This document shows positions 23,015 to 34,371 of a stretch of 64,000 nucleotides of DNA, in pieces; the stretch's first letter is position 1, and every line of letters begins with the position of its first letter. The stretch covers positions 1,488,001 to 1,552,000 of the forward strand of contig NC_089397.1 in assembly GCF_003171515.1 (NCBI RefSeq). The letters run 5' to 3'. The notes beneath the pieces were generated by a model. That model ran no database searches and was not told where the DNA came from. It worked only from the letters and a program-made list of their open reading frames with translations. Both the position numbers and the translations under genes were made by a program. The DNA is from Pyrenophora tritici-repentis (lineage: Eukaryota; Ascomycota; Dothideomycetes; Pleosporales; Pleosporaceae).

Positions 23015-23996
23015 TCAATCGTGGTCTTCTTCAGTTACTCCTGGGCAGCCTTCCATGTCGGCATCTGGATACTCATACCCGCAGTAAAGACAGTACCGGT
23101 ACTTGTCACGAAGGAATAGCAAAAGCTTCTGGAGGCGCTCCGTCACGGGCAAGGCCTCAAACTCAGCCAACTCTGGGTCCTCGTCTACAAGGTCATTTTC
23201 GAGTGTGGTGTAGAAAGGTGCTAGGTCACGGCCTTGAGCCACCTTGGAATCGTCTTCTTCGTCTTCGTCTTCCGGAGCTAATGTGGGTAGTCGTGAGGCA
23301 ATACTATCGTTCAGCTCTCGTCGCTGCTGCGTGTCGCGCTTCCTGTCAGCCCTCCGTCGTGCTTGGGTACGCCAAAGCACGTTAATGTCCTCCAATGGCT
23401 TCTCGGTCGGGTTTCGTGTGCCTTCCTTCTCAGCCTCCTTGTCAGACAACCTCTCTGCAGTCCTCTGTGCGCTTTCCAGGTCTCGTTCAGCCTTTTTTTC
23501 CTTCTGTTCTTGGCGCAACACCTCGAGGTAGTCACCCTCTTCCTCCTTTGCGCGCTTTGCCAATCGGTCGGCCTCTTCGAACTGCTCCCTGAACTTGCGC
23601 TTCTTCTCGGATTCCAGGCCAATTCCACCTCTGTCATCCTTGGGATTGACTCGTATAGGCTCCTTACGGGCATCTTCAGATTTGCCCAGTGCATCACCCT
23701 GCTTGAATCCAAACTTGGCCATCATCTTGAATCCCTTGTTGGTCTCGGGCAGGGCAGTGGCAAGAGCAGCTTCACGTGCAGCCTCGGCTTCTTCTGCACG
23801 TTCGGCTTTGGTCTTTTGATGTGCGCGAGCTTCACCCTGTCGTCGTGTCAGCTCAATACAGTTTTACGGGCTTGGAGACACGCACTTCTTTGCGCTTACG
23901 CGCGGCGCGCTGGAGAGATGTCTCAAACTTTGGTCCTTTGGGTGCATCCTCAAACACCATATTCATGTAGTCGTCTTCTTCATCGGATTGCGCCAT
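23015..23996 (-). CDS. G-patch domain protein, GPATCH11/CCDC75-like
   Basis: Exon 1 is 23996-23886 and exon 2 is 23836-23015, with a 49-nt intron, for 310 residues. The start MAQSDEEDDYMNMVFED and the Lys/Arg-rich stretch after it are typical of this family. The G-patch follows about 30 residues into exon 2 (MMAKFGFKQGDALGKSEDAR), a glycine-rich motif that in other proteins activates DEAH helicases in RNA processing. Then come long charged coiled-coil segments and a C-terminal domain ending YCLYCGYEYPDADMEGCPG, with two CxxC-like pairs followed by EEDHD. Human GPATCH11 has the same ending. A nuclear RNA-related role is inferred from the family. Confidence 0.88.
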
Positions 23997-25511
23997 GGTA
24001 TGTGTGTGAGTTGCGCTATGTTTGAGATGTCGTAGCGTCGCTATGTCCAAATTCACAAAATCGCATCTGCGACGATCCGCCCTGGCGTGACTTGGCGTAT
24101 GTCAGGGCAGGCGATCCTCCGCACTCCCTAGGGCTTCTTTCGACCACATATTCTTAGCCTATGAAAGCCACTTTCACTATTGGATTTATATCTCACTTAC
24201 TGTGCTTCCATGGCCCTTTGTTAGAGGGGAGTCTCATGTGCCAATCTATCGCGCCTTCTGAACGAATCAATGCGGAACCACATAACGCCGCCATAACCCA
24301 GGCACAATGAGACGGAAACGAAGCTCGCGGCTCATTACCCACCATGCATACACGGCGCGCATTCCGCAGTCGCAACTCCTTCAAGGACCGTTGAGAAACG
24401 AAGGATCTCCGCTTAAACGAATCAGCAATACCGACCCGCTTCACATGCACTTCTTTTTAGTGGCATATACCGAGCGGGACGGGTCATGTATACGACACTG
24501 ACATCGAAACACCACCTTCTGTGGGCTCTTGTCCTTCATCTCACATGTGAAAGCGCGGCGCGGAGGTTGATCCCTCTCTCTTTACTCGACACAAAGTTCC
24601 GTTGATAATAGCAACCTGCTTAGTTTGGCATGTTCCCTCGTTATTAGCATGTCAGCACGAGCCGCTGACTCCCGATTCAGATGAGCAACCGGCTAGCTGC
24701 CGCTTGCATTGGCTGCCGCTGAAGGATCCGTCTCTACTACTAAGCTGCATCAGGTCCAGTGCCCAATCCAAGTCATGGGGTAAACAACGTTTCCTTGTCC
24801 CCGGGCCATCCGGTGCCTCTCCTGGCTCGCTCATTTCGTCGCGTGCCAGTGTCGTGCGGCTTCCGCCACTCGACGACGTCGGGAAAGCCGACCTGAAAAT
24901 GTCTACACCAATTAGCTTCTACACACGCGACCACTCGCGGCTTTTTAACGCCACATAGACGTTGTATCTACTAGCTGCAACTCAAAGACAAAACCGATGC
25001 AGCTTGTGCCAATCGACCCAAAGGGCTCAACATGCCTGTCATGCTTGTCATGCCTCGGCTCCATATTCTCTTCAGATAGGTTGCAAGCATGACGGAGCAT
25101 CGCCACATTGGGCTACCCTCTCAGGGCATATGTCCATCCTCATGAAAATTGTTAAGCGTGCTCCGATCGTACCCTTTTCGACTTCCGCCCCGTCCTTGGT
25201 CGATTCCCGCTGCCGGTGCATTGCCAATAACAAGTTGGCTGGGGAGGGGTCTTGGTTGTTCATGTGCATGTCCAAGATTCTTTCCACCACCCTTTCTCCA
25301 GATTTCGACGCGCAAGATCTGCTTTCCCCGCATTTGTCCGCCCTTTCTGGCGATTGGGGTCGTCTTTGTTGTCGTATAATTACTCGTTAATTCGCATTTG
25401 CTTCTTTGCTGGAGGTCCACTTTTGTATTTCATTTCGCGAACCGCGACCCCCAAGGTTGGCTAAGATACCATTGTACCTCGAAACAGATTTGCGCACAAC
25501 ACAACTTCATC
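23997..25511. other. Intergenic region of 1.5 kb
   Basis: No gene, RNA or repeat could be supported. It separates divergent promoters of the G-patch gene and the DUF3712 gene. ORFs in this stretch lack initiation context and conserved protein character. Confidence 0.5.
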
Positions 25512-26680
25512 ATGAGCGACAAAGCTGCACCCCATACGGCAGAGGATGTCTATACCACTCCCCAAAAGAGAGGTGGTGTCGTCAACAAGCTGTATCCCCC
25601 TGGACCACAGCCCGGCGCAAAGGGTCGCATGAAGAACCATTGCAGGAAGTTCTGGTGGTGTGGTACGTGTCTTTCATGTAAACGCTCACATGCCATGGTT
25701 CTAACAAATCATAGACTGCTTGGTGCTCGCAATCATCATCTTGATTATCATATTGCCGATTATCTATGTTGCCATACCAAAAAAGGCACAGAGCGAAATC
25801 AATGCTTCGACGTTGGAAGTCACCTCTCAGGAGGTTACCAGTCCAACTTCAGACAGTATCCATCTTAAGATCGATACTGTCATCAGGAGCGATAGTAGCT
25901 ATCACCCCGAGATTGACGCTTTCCGCGCTGGTCTATCACTTGAAGGACAGGAACCTTTCCTGTACCTGAACGTCCCAAAGGCCAAGTCTGAGAAAGAGAC
26001 ACGTATCACCATTGATCAAGACGTCAAATTGGCGTCCCTGGCTGCTTTCTCCAACTACACCAAGACGGTCCTCGGCAGTGAAAGCTTCGACCTCCGCCTC
26101 GATGGCAAGACAAACATCCACCTTTCTGGACTTCCAACCATGGATGTCAACTACAACAAAATCATCACCATGAAGGGTACAAATTGCCAGAACTACGCGC
26201 ATCAAACCAAATACTAACATATCCCTAGGCCTCAACAGACTAGCTGGTCTCAACATCACCGACGTCCGTATCCTCTCTGGCGCCAACGAGATTCTCCCCG
26301 ACGGCTCCAACCTCGTCGGTAACGTCAGCATCCCCAACCCCTCAGTCATGACCCTCGATCTCGGCAACGTCACCATGAACCTAGGCGTCGACGGCAAATC
26401 CATCGGCTACACCCTCATCCAGAACCTCCTCCTCAAGCCCGGCGACAACAAATTCCCCATTCAGAGCCACGTCGACCAGCTCACCATCCTCGGCCTCATC
26501 ACCAGCAAGTACAAGAACGCCATCCTTCCCCTCGAAATCGTCGGCAACTCCAGTGTAAAGAACGGTCAGCATTTGACTTACTACGAGGACGCTATCAAGA
26601 GCAACACGGTCAAGTTGAACTTGGATGTTGGCCCTGCGTTGGCTGGTATTGGTATCAACACCACGAGCTTTGGGTCTTGA
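25512..26680 (+). CDS. DUF3712 family single-pass membrane protein
   Basis: Exons 25512-25662, 25715-26176 and 26229-26680 give 354 residues. The N-terminal cytosolic part (MSDKAAPHTAEDVYTTPQKR) ends with a basic/aromatic patch HCRKFWWCDC, then a strong membrane span (LAIIILIIILPIIYVAI). The rest, outside the membrane, is a beta-rich DUF3712 domain with repeats of the type seen in late-embryogenesis-like folds (LNITDVRILSGANEIL; SVMTLDLGNVTMNLGV). Several N-glycosylation sequons are visible (NYT, NIT, NVT, NTT). This family is widespread in filamentous fungi and its function is unknown; a cell-surface or vacuolar role is a guess. All introns are GT-AG and phase-consistent. Confidence 0.87.
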
Positions 26681-28499
26681 GCTGGTGAACGCGAATTGTT
26701 GTATGCGTTTTATAGTGCGCGTTTGGAACAGCGCGTTGTTTTTACGTTCAGATGTGGCGGAAATCCGTTTGTACGATACCCCGTCTTTTGTGAAAAAGTA
26801 AGTATTTTATTCATCCAGTTGCTGTTTAATCTGTAATATGCTGTGATGAGTTGCGATTCCGTCTTGAATTGGTCGTGAAAGCAGTGGGAATGGGTTAGGA
26901 GTGGTGTTGGGCTGGGGAATAGAGTGCAGCTAGTGCCTTGGGACTGGAGGGGGTTTTTTTGGCCTTCAAGACGTTATGCATATGTTTGCCCTCTCTAGAA
27001 TAAAAACACTACTTCCATCATCATCGGTACTTCTCTGTAATTATCTCTCTATCAACCGACCATCCATCACTGCCTCCGTACATACAAAACCAAATCGATT
27101 CTGCCGCTCCCCTGATAGTTCCCTCTCAAAACAATCACGTCTCCAACCACTCTTACCTCGATATCTCCCTATCCTCTTTCTCCAACTCCATATACAGCCA
27201 CCACAACCAGACATTGGGGGAAAGCTCATGCAAGACGTACTGGAGTGTAAACAGTCAGTGCTCAAGGACAGTTGCTGGTATATAATGCCGCCTATCCACC
27301 GTCTTCCTCCATTCCTCCTTATTTCAACTCATCCACTTCTCTTTGCCTTTCGGTATAGCATCATGCCTTCGTCGACATTCCTTCCACACTCCGATCCAAC
27401 AACAGCTACGAAGCTACAGTTCCTCTCTCCACGCACCATCGAAACCATCCCGCGCACCCTCGTCTACTCTTTCTCGTTTCTATCCTCTGTTCGCACGACG
27501 GCGTTCGGGATCTGTTTGGGCTGGTGGAAATATACTGGATTACATCAAAGGCGGGTTTGGGATGAAGACCACTACTGCTATCATTATGAAGCTGCAGCTA
27601 CGGCTGCGGCTAGTGATTATTCTTATCAGTCTGACCTCTCCTACTAAGCTTTAGCTAACAACCCGCTATTCTCTTTATAGGTTATAATTCTAACTTAATT
27701 ATATAAACTAAACGCTTGCCGTAGTAGAAGTATACTAGAATACATTAAAGGCGGGTTTAGGATAAAGACTACTACTATTGTTATTATAAAGCTACAGCTA
27801 CGGCTATAGCTAGTAATTATTCTTATTAGTCTAACCTCTCCCGCTAATCTGTAGCTAACAAACCACTTTTCTCTTTATAGGTTGCAATTCTGACTCGATT
27901 GCACAAACCCAACGCTTTCCACTGAGTAACTCACCCTGTCGCCCGTCGCCCGCCGGTCCCTGCCTTGTCACCAGAAAACATCGCCATGACCATCTCTCTC
28001 TCGTTTCTCTCCGCTGAACACGGCACAAGCCTCTCCGACCTCAGAACAAATTGACGACGTCGTCAGACATCAGTGCTTGTCATCACCGATCAGAACAAAT
28101 TCACCCACAACACATGACCTCAGAGCATTCTCGATACCACAAGGGTATCCTTCTTCGTCATTACCGGTCAAGGTTGTCATTGGCGCAAGAGAAGGCCCCT
28201 CGAAGATACTCTTCACTCTCAGCCGTATTTCTCTCTGTATATAGGGATTCACCACTGCTATCCTGGGCCTGTAGAGGTCGAAGGGGAAAGAGGATGCGCG
28301 TCTTTTATATGATCCAGTAGCGCGTTTCTTTGGTAGCGAGGACGACTTATGTTGAGGTGATAAATAAAATAAATGTGGAGCATTACCGTACACCTTCTCT
28401 CAGAATGACCGTGATTACACTTGTAACCATAGAAACCTCCACCAACCCCACTGTCGGCGATATATTGACGAACACTGTACATGTTTCGATTCCCCTGCC
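26681..28499. other. Gene-poor region containing a 200-bp tandem duplication
   Basis: No conserved gene is visible across about 1.8 kb. The middle holds the duplication at 27521-27920. A 95-codon ORF at 27363-27650 runs into the first repeat copy but has no recognisable protein character. Confidence 0.5.
27521..27920. repeat. Tandem duplication of 200 bp with RIP-like transition differences
   Basis: Copy A (27521-27720) and copy B (27721-27920) align without gaps at an offset of exactly 200. Most differences are transitions. In the first two thirds copy B has A or T where copy A has G or C (for example GATGAAGACC against GATAAAGACT). In the last third the bias reverses (GTTATAATTC in A against GTTGCAATTC in B). 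Many changes turn CA/TG into TA, the RIP signature. Confidence 0.92.
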
Positions 28500-29021
28500 T
28501 CAGCCATCAATCTCCCATTCCTCGGCAAAGAAATCTGTAATGTTTGCCGCAGTTTGCTGATCCACAGCACCTTCCAGCTTCTTCATGCTGCTCACATCCC
28601 CGGACGCAGCGCAGAGTGCTAGTACAGCGAGTTCTCTCAAACTACCCACGACGTCACTTAGAGCAATGACTTGTGCTTCATCCAGGGGAGGCTCGGTAGT
28701 GCAGTAGGGAAGAAGGTCGCGGACTGCGTTGGTTGTGATAGTGCGGGTCTGCTGACGAGGTGGCGGCGGTACCGAAGGTACATGACGAGATTGAAAAGGG
28801 GTCTGTCCATGGTACTGTTGAGGGTAGAACGAGGTAGCAGGACGAGCGTAGTTGCTTCTGACGACCGCTGGCCTTGCATGGGGATGGTAATCGTTTCCAC
28901 CATCTAGTTGGGCAGGAGCCAGCGTGCTGGCAGGCTGAGTGGTTTTCGCAGTTGCCATATTCGAAGTACTTAGGTCTGTTCCCACTTCAGACGTTAGGGG
29001 TGACTTCTGTGGTACGCCCAT
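28500..29021 (-). CDS. Hypothetical protein, Pro/Ser-rich N-terminus
   Basis: A single open frame of 173 codons starts at 29021 (MGVPQKSPLTSEVG); a second possible start is the Met of MATAKTTQPAS at about 28958. The first 90 residues are low-complexity and rich in Pro, Ser, Thr and Gln. The last 80 look folded and helical (ITTNAVRDLLPYCTTEPPLDE; VVGSLRELAVLALCAASGD; ITDFFAEEWEIDG). I recognise no domain, signal peptide or membrane span. The helical half has the character of a real protein, but the start and any upstream exon are uncertain. Confidence 0.5.
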   Translation of the reverse strand: MGVPQKSPLTSEVGTDLSTSNMATAKTTQPASTLAPAQLDGGNDYHPHARPAVVRSNYARPATSFYPQQYHGQTPFQSRHVPSVPPPPRQQTRTITTNAVRDLLPYCTTEPPLDEAQVIALSDVVGSLRELAVLALCAASGDVSSMKKLEGAVDQQTAANITDFFAEEWEIDG

Positions 29022-29517
29022 TGAGACAACGGATCATGGGGCTTACGGAATTGTGAACTTGTTTCGTTGAGACAGGCAAGTCCAGTGAACTGTAATGGAT
29101 CAAGGCGTCAACCCAGCAGGTTCCGAAAATGTTCCTCGACTTACGACGAAAAGTGTAAGAGACGGGTGGTGTGGGATAGTTGGAAGGAGCTAAAAATCTG
29201 GAATTCAATCTCATCAGGTGTCATGCATGGCTCGCCCCGGGAAGGTGCGTAGGCACGACAACGGAAAGAACACTAGCACCACTGTTGCAAAAGTCAGAGA
29301 CAAACGGTGTTTGCAAGATTAGTGTATGGGAGAACGATCAGATCTTTTATTGCCTGATTTAATCTTATTTTGAATTGAGAGCATCTACGATCTGTGGAGG
29401 GTATCATGAGAGGAGAGAAAAGCAAGACGCTTGCTGCGGACGCAGGCCCAAGCTAAATATGTACTCTTGCACCTGTAAAAGTTATATATCGTATAGACAA
29501 GAGCATGCATGTGTGGA
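29022..29517. other. Intergenic spacer
   Basis: About 500 bp between two minus-strand genes, AT-rich from 29300 to 29400. It should hold the 3'UTR of the OPA3-like gene and the promoter of the hypothetical gene. Nothing else is seen. Confidence 0.45.
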
Positions 29518-30358
29518 TCATCTTGTTTCTTGTGTATGTGCTCCTGCTTCTTTCGGTTGCGGGGTTCCGCCAACTGATTGTCCCTCGCTAGAAGGCTGAG
29601 TATGTGTTTCTGGCCCGGCAGTAGGCGTAGCATTCGTAGACATGGGCTTCTCCTCAGACTTGGCGGCTTCATTCTTCTTCTCTCCCGTCTTTGCACTGCC
29701 ACCCCAGAAGCCTAGTAATTTCGACGATATGGGCTCTGGGTGTTTTGCCTTGAATTCTTCCAACTCAGCCTTGACAGCTTTGAGCTCCGCCTGTACCTCT
29801 TCCAGATCTTCCCTTATGTCATCTCGGGCATTGCGCGCCTTCCTCCTCTGTCGCCATTGCTCAACGAGAATCACAGCGATGCCCACGGAAAAGATGAAGG
29901 TTTCTGCGACAAAGTTTGCGCCCATCTCAATGGCTTTTTGCTCCGAGAGGGGCCGTATGCGCGGTTTGGCCCTTTCCTCTGCCTTTTTCTTAATCGCTTC
30001 TCGCTCCTTCTCGGTGAGAGCTTCCTCTGCCTTTGTCTCGGCCTCTGTCAAGACTGTAGGTGCAGCCGCCTGCTTACGTGCAGCCTCTGCTAATGCAACT
30101 TCCTTCTTGATTTGGCGGTCTATGACGGCGGGGTCTTGTAGGAGGCCAAGGCGCATGCGCATGTCGACGCGATGTAGCCCTTGGGCAAATTTGATGCATA
30201 CTCGGCGAAATCGCTCGTGTTCGTGGGCATTGCGTTTGATGGCATTCTGGACAAGGTGTTCAGTATGATTGCAGAAGAGCAGAAGCAAATGGACCTACTG
30301 CTACCGGCTTCGCAAGCGTCCTAACGAACAGTGACGTAACCTTTAGAGTGAGGGACAT
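29518..30358 (-). CDS. OPA3-like mitochondrial protein
   Basis: Exon 1 (30358-30299) encodes MSLTLKVTSLFVRTLAKPVA, an amphipathic mitochondrial-type leader. A 52-nt intron follows, then exon 2 (30246-29518) starts NAIKRNAHEHERFRRVCI. The total is 262 residues. The pattern KPVANAIKRNAHEHERFR and the hydrophobic segment GANFVAETFIFSVGIAVILVEQW are the core of the OPA3 family, proteins of the mitochondrial membranes affecting organelle shape and lipid metabolism in animals. A coiled coil follows (EDLEEVQAELKAVKAELEEF) and then a low-complexity C-terminus. The fungal role is not established. The gene diverges from the Polo kinase gene across 484 bp. Confidence 0.88.
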
Positions 30359-30842
30359 GTTTTATTACAATAAAGCTTCGGATGATTGTGGAGACTTTTG
30401 CAAGCAATCGAGCGGCGAATACGGGACCATTACAGCTTTCAGAGGGATACGAGAATGCAGGCAGCCATGTGGAATATTTTCTATAATCGATGTTGGGGCC
30501 TACGAATTATGGTCGACGGTGGATTCGTAGGTGCCTGACGGCAGTCGGAAGATCCACAAATACCTAGCCGTAGCGACGACAGACTGCCAGCTCTCCAGCA
30601 CAACAAAGTCGACCAGCGCATGTCACTCGTATTGTTTCATGGCATCAGGCCAGATCAGCTTTGCTTTAGTTGTGCGATGGCCAGTGATAGTTTATGCACG
30701 CCTGCGCAGCTGCCAGCAGTGCATGCAGCGAGCACGGACTGGGAAGGAAGGCCCCTAGCAACGGCGCTAAAACAGGCCCTTGTTTATCACGATAAACACA
30801 CGCACTGATCTCATCGACCAACATCTTCGACATCTATCGCCA
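30359..30842. promoter_or_regulatory. Divergent promoter region of OPA3-like and Polo kinase genes
   Basis: The 484 bp between the two divergent start codons contain no supported gene and must hold both promoters and leaders. No specific motif was identified. Confidence 0.45.
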
Positions 30843-33600
30843 ATGTCTACCTCGTCGATACACGCAGATGCCCCGCCGGCCGTGGTGCAGGACCCCGAAG
30901 GACTTCAATATGAGACGGGATCGCAGTTGGGAAAAGGCGGCTTCGCCATCTGCCATCGCGCGAAGCTGCTGGGTCACGAACACCTCGGTAGCAGCACCGT
31001 CGCTTTGAAGATTGTCAAATCCAAGATGGAGCCACCCAAGCTTGCGCAAAAGGTGCAACAAACCGGAGTGGAAGATACGGAGGAGCCATACTGACGCGCC
31101 GCAGTTTGTCACAGAACTACAGATTCACTCGAAGCTATCCCACCCCAACATCGTCGAGTTTTTCCGCGCCTTTTCATTCGAGTCAAGTACCTATGTCGTT
31201 CTGGAGCTATGCGAAAATGGATCTCTTGCCGACGCGATCAAGAAGCGCAAATACTTCACCATGCCTGAGATCCGGCGATTCATGATCCAAACATGCGGCG
31301 CCATCAAGTACCTTCATCAGCGCAATATCGTGCATCGCGATCTCAAGACTGGCAACCTTTTCCTGGATCGGGACATGAATGTCAAGGTCGGAGACTTTGG
31401 CCTTGCTGCACTACTGGTATCACAGAGCGACTATGGGGCGATCCGACGAACAACCATGTGCGGCACACCGAACTACCTCGCGCCAGAAGTCCTGGAAAAG
31501 ACTGGAAAAGGCCACGATGAGAAGGTTGACCTTTGGGCCATTGGCATCATGATGTGAGAGCGACCGTGTTGAGGAGCACCGATGCGATTACTGACAGCTC
31601 CAGGTACACACTCGCTGTAGGACGAGCGCCATTCCATGCCGCAAAGCGCGAGGACATCTACCGGAAGCTAAAGGCGCGAGAGTACACGTGGCCAGATTTT
31701 GCCAAGTTTGCGAACGAGATTACCGACGACTTGCGCGACATTGTATCTCTTCTACTAGTGCACGAGGATGAGCGACCGACGCCTGATCAGATTGTTGCGC
31801 ATCCTTTCTTCAAACTGGGCTATATTCCGTTGGAGCTAGATAGTGGCTGTACCTCTCGGATACCGAAATGGTCAAGAAACCGCCCGCCAACGGCCTCTAC
31901 GATCAAGCGCGGATACACTGAAGAGTGGTGGCAGCTTTGCAAGTCTTCGGCTGTCGGTGAATACGAACCTGGAAAATCTTTCGGTGCCTATGGACGTCGA
32001 ACCAACAAGACGGTCGCCAGAGACTGCCAGAAGGAGATTGAAGCGGGCAAACAGCCAAACATTCCTTTCGCCAAGGATACCGTATACGTGCCTTTCCCTG
32101 CGCGCGTGCAATGGCCTCATCAGCCTCCAGGCGGCCTGAGCGAAATCTCAGAAGAGAAGGAGTCATCATCAGAAGGCCACGCGCTGGGGGAGACTACTGG
32201 CAACGACCGAGTAAGAGGCCGCGTGCCTAGAGCGTCACGAAGAGAACAACAGCCGATGCAAACATTGAAAGAGAACGTTGAGCCAGCACAAGAGCCAGAT
32301 CCAGCACACAGGATACTGGACAAGCAGCCGACCCGTCTAAGAGCAGTCCGGAAGATATCGAATCCTGGACGAGTCACTGCAAAGACGGCCACAGCGCCAG
32401 CGCCATTACGCGTCCCTAGAGAGGCGCGACCCACGACCCGAGCTAGGGCTGCGAAAGAGCCAGCAAAAGAGGCCTCGAAAGCTTCATCGGGGCTACCTGA
32501 TCTGCCACCTCTAAGGGTCATGAAGACCAGCGTACGAGAGAGCGAAAAGGCGGAGCCAGCGTCTCAGTCCACGACGTCACGAAGTACTGCCCGTTATCGA
32601 ACTATCAGCAGCGACATGCCAGCAACCGACCCCGTAACCGTACTCGCACGACTGATAACCTTCCGGGATAATCTCGAACGCGCACTCGACAAAAAGCCCA
32701 CCAAATCAAGGCGGGATCAGCCGCCACAACTGCCGTTTGTCGCAAAGTGGGTAGACTATAGCCGTAGGTACGGTGTAGGTTACGTGCTGAGCGACGGCAG
32801 TATTGGAACTCTTCTATCAGCGGAGGAGCAATACCCAGTCACAATCGCATTTGCAACGGATGGGTACAACCACCTGCGCAAGGCCGGAGGTAACCGCGAG
32901 GTGGCCAAAAGCGTAGCGCTCAACTATTATACATCCGTAAACAAAGACCGGGGGCTGTCTCAAATCGAAGTACTTGAACCGCGGCGCGTCGAGGAGATTC
33001 GAACGGTATGGCACAAATTTGGAAAGTACATGTGCGCAACATTCGGTGACGAGGAGAAGCCGATGAGGAAAGATCCACGGGTGAACTTTGTCCGATTCTA
33101 CCAACGGTTAGGCAACGTAGGGATCTGGGGATTTGACGATGGCTCTTTCCAGGTAAGCATTCAAGTGTGCATCTTGTCTTGACACTCATCTAACAACCTT
33201 CCAGTTCAACTTCCCAGATCATACCAAGCTCGTGCTCTCGTCTGACGCTGGATACGGGCACTTCCTGTGTCTCCCTCTCGATGCTACCTCCCTCCTCGAG
33301 GAGACTGGCAGCGTCCCATGGAGACATGTAAAGGCCCGAGCGAATCTGCGGGGGTCGTTACAGCAGCTGCTCTATGGGTCGGCGGACAAGGAAGATAGCT
33401 ACAAGGAGCTGACGGAAAGCAACCATCTCCGAGCGAAGATCGAGTTCATCTACGCGGTGGTGGAGGAGTGGTGCCAGCAAGGCGGGCTCGGTTGCTTAGT
33501 GGACCCCAAGGTGTACTCGTGGGGCGGCCCGCAACTGGAGGAGTCGAAGCGGTTGGACTGGGCGAGCGTTGGCCGTTTCGGAGGCGATGTTTTCTCATGA
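30843..33600 (+). CDS. Polo-like kinase (Cdc5/Plo1 homologue)
   Basis: Exons 30843-31052, 31105-31553, 31604-33152 and 33205-33600 give 867 residues. The kinase domain is near the N-terminus: the glycine loop LGKGGFAICH, the lysine in VALKIVKSK, HRDLKTGNLF, GDFGLAALL and the activation segment RRTTMCGTPNYLAPEVL, with the phosphorylatable Thr residues. A long basic, disordered linker follows. Two polo boxes lie near residues 600 (FVAKWVDYSRRYGVGYVLSD) and 724 (GIWGFDDGSFQFNFPDH); the second is completed by the last intron splice. Polo kinases drive mitotic entry, spindle function and cytokinesis, docking on phosphoserine/threonine sites through the polo boxes. Length and domain order fit fungal members. 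Confidence 0.94.
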
Positions 33601-34371
33601 TGATTGAATGATTTGCTTCAGCGGGCTTGGGAAGGCGTTTGGGACATTACTATACGGACGAGGACTGGGCATTTTGACGGCGTCTTCATGTTGTTCGCCT
33701 TGGTTGGGACGCTCATTTACGATGGTTTGCATATCGATTGGCGTTTTGGTAGCTGTAGTATGGAACGAGGATATGGTTGTCAGTGCTAAACGTGGGTGTC
33801 TGATGTCTGAAAGTGCGACACGTCATTGAGGATTATGCAACGGCAGCGTGGCGGCCAGCTCGCCCTCACTCGTGTGACAGCAAGGCGGTAGCGTTGTAGT
33901 AGGGGACGCGTGGACGAAAAGGTCTATAGTACGGTGTGGTCCCAAACCCTTAGATGAGGCACGAAAGAGTGTTTGAACCCGTCCGTCAGTCTTAGTAACG
34001 CTTAGGAGGCTCAGCAGGCAACGACTTGCCAGGAAGGAAAGCCGCGAGGTCGATTGCGCGTCCGAAAAGCGGGTGTGGCTGTGCTCCTGGGCTGGGGCGA
34101 GCGCCTATTCCGAACAGCCCGATCAATTGACCCTCTGACGTTGGTCCCGTCTTTCGACGTTCAGGCACACTTCCGTTCCTGCACACCCAACCTCCGGGCT
34201 GCTGCTCTTGATACTCGGATAGCGTAGCGTTTAGCCCTCACGCTCATTGATATCACCTGTACCATAACCTGGTCTCAGCAGTACACCTAGCAGCCCCCCA
34301 ACAATCCCCCTTCCCCCCCCTCCACTGGCCGACTCTTGCCCAAAGCCACTGCTCTAGGTCGGGCATCAACC
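33601..34371. other. Intergenic spacer before myosin I
   Basis: About 770 bp with the Polo kinase 3'UTR on the left and the myosin promoter and leader on the right. The leader contains C-rich tracts (about 34290-34325). No gene is supported. Confidence 0.5.

Noticed and set aside
22933..24025. Plus-strand ORFs opposite the G-patch gene
   Set aside because: They are shadows of the charged coiled-coil coding strand.
26976..27362. ORF beginning MHMFALSRIKTLL
   Set aside because: Low-complexity Ser/Leu/Pro sequence in a pyrimidine-rich leader; no homologous feel and no splice support.
27363..27650. 95-codon ORF with a TATA-like sequence upstream
   Set aside because: Its last third is made of the tandem-repeat sequence and it has no conserved character; kept only as a weak possibility.
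33950..34000. tRNA-like B-box resemblance (TTTGAACCC)
   Set aside because: No matching A box or cloverleaf could be formed around it.
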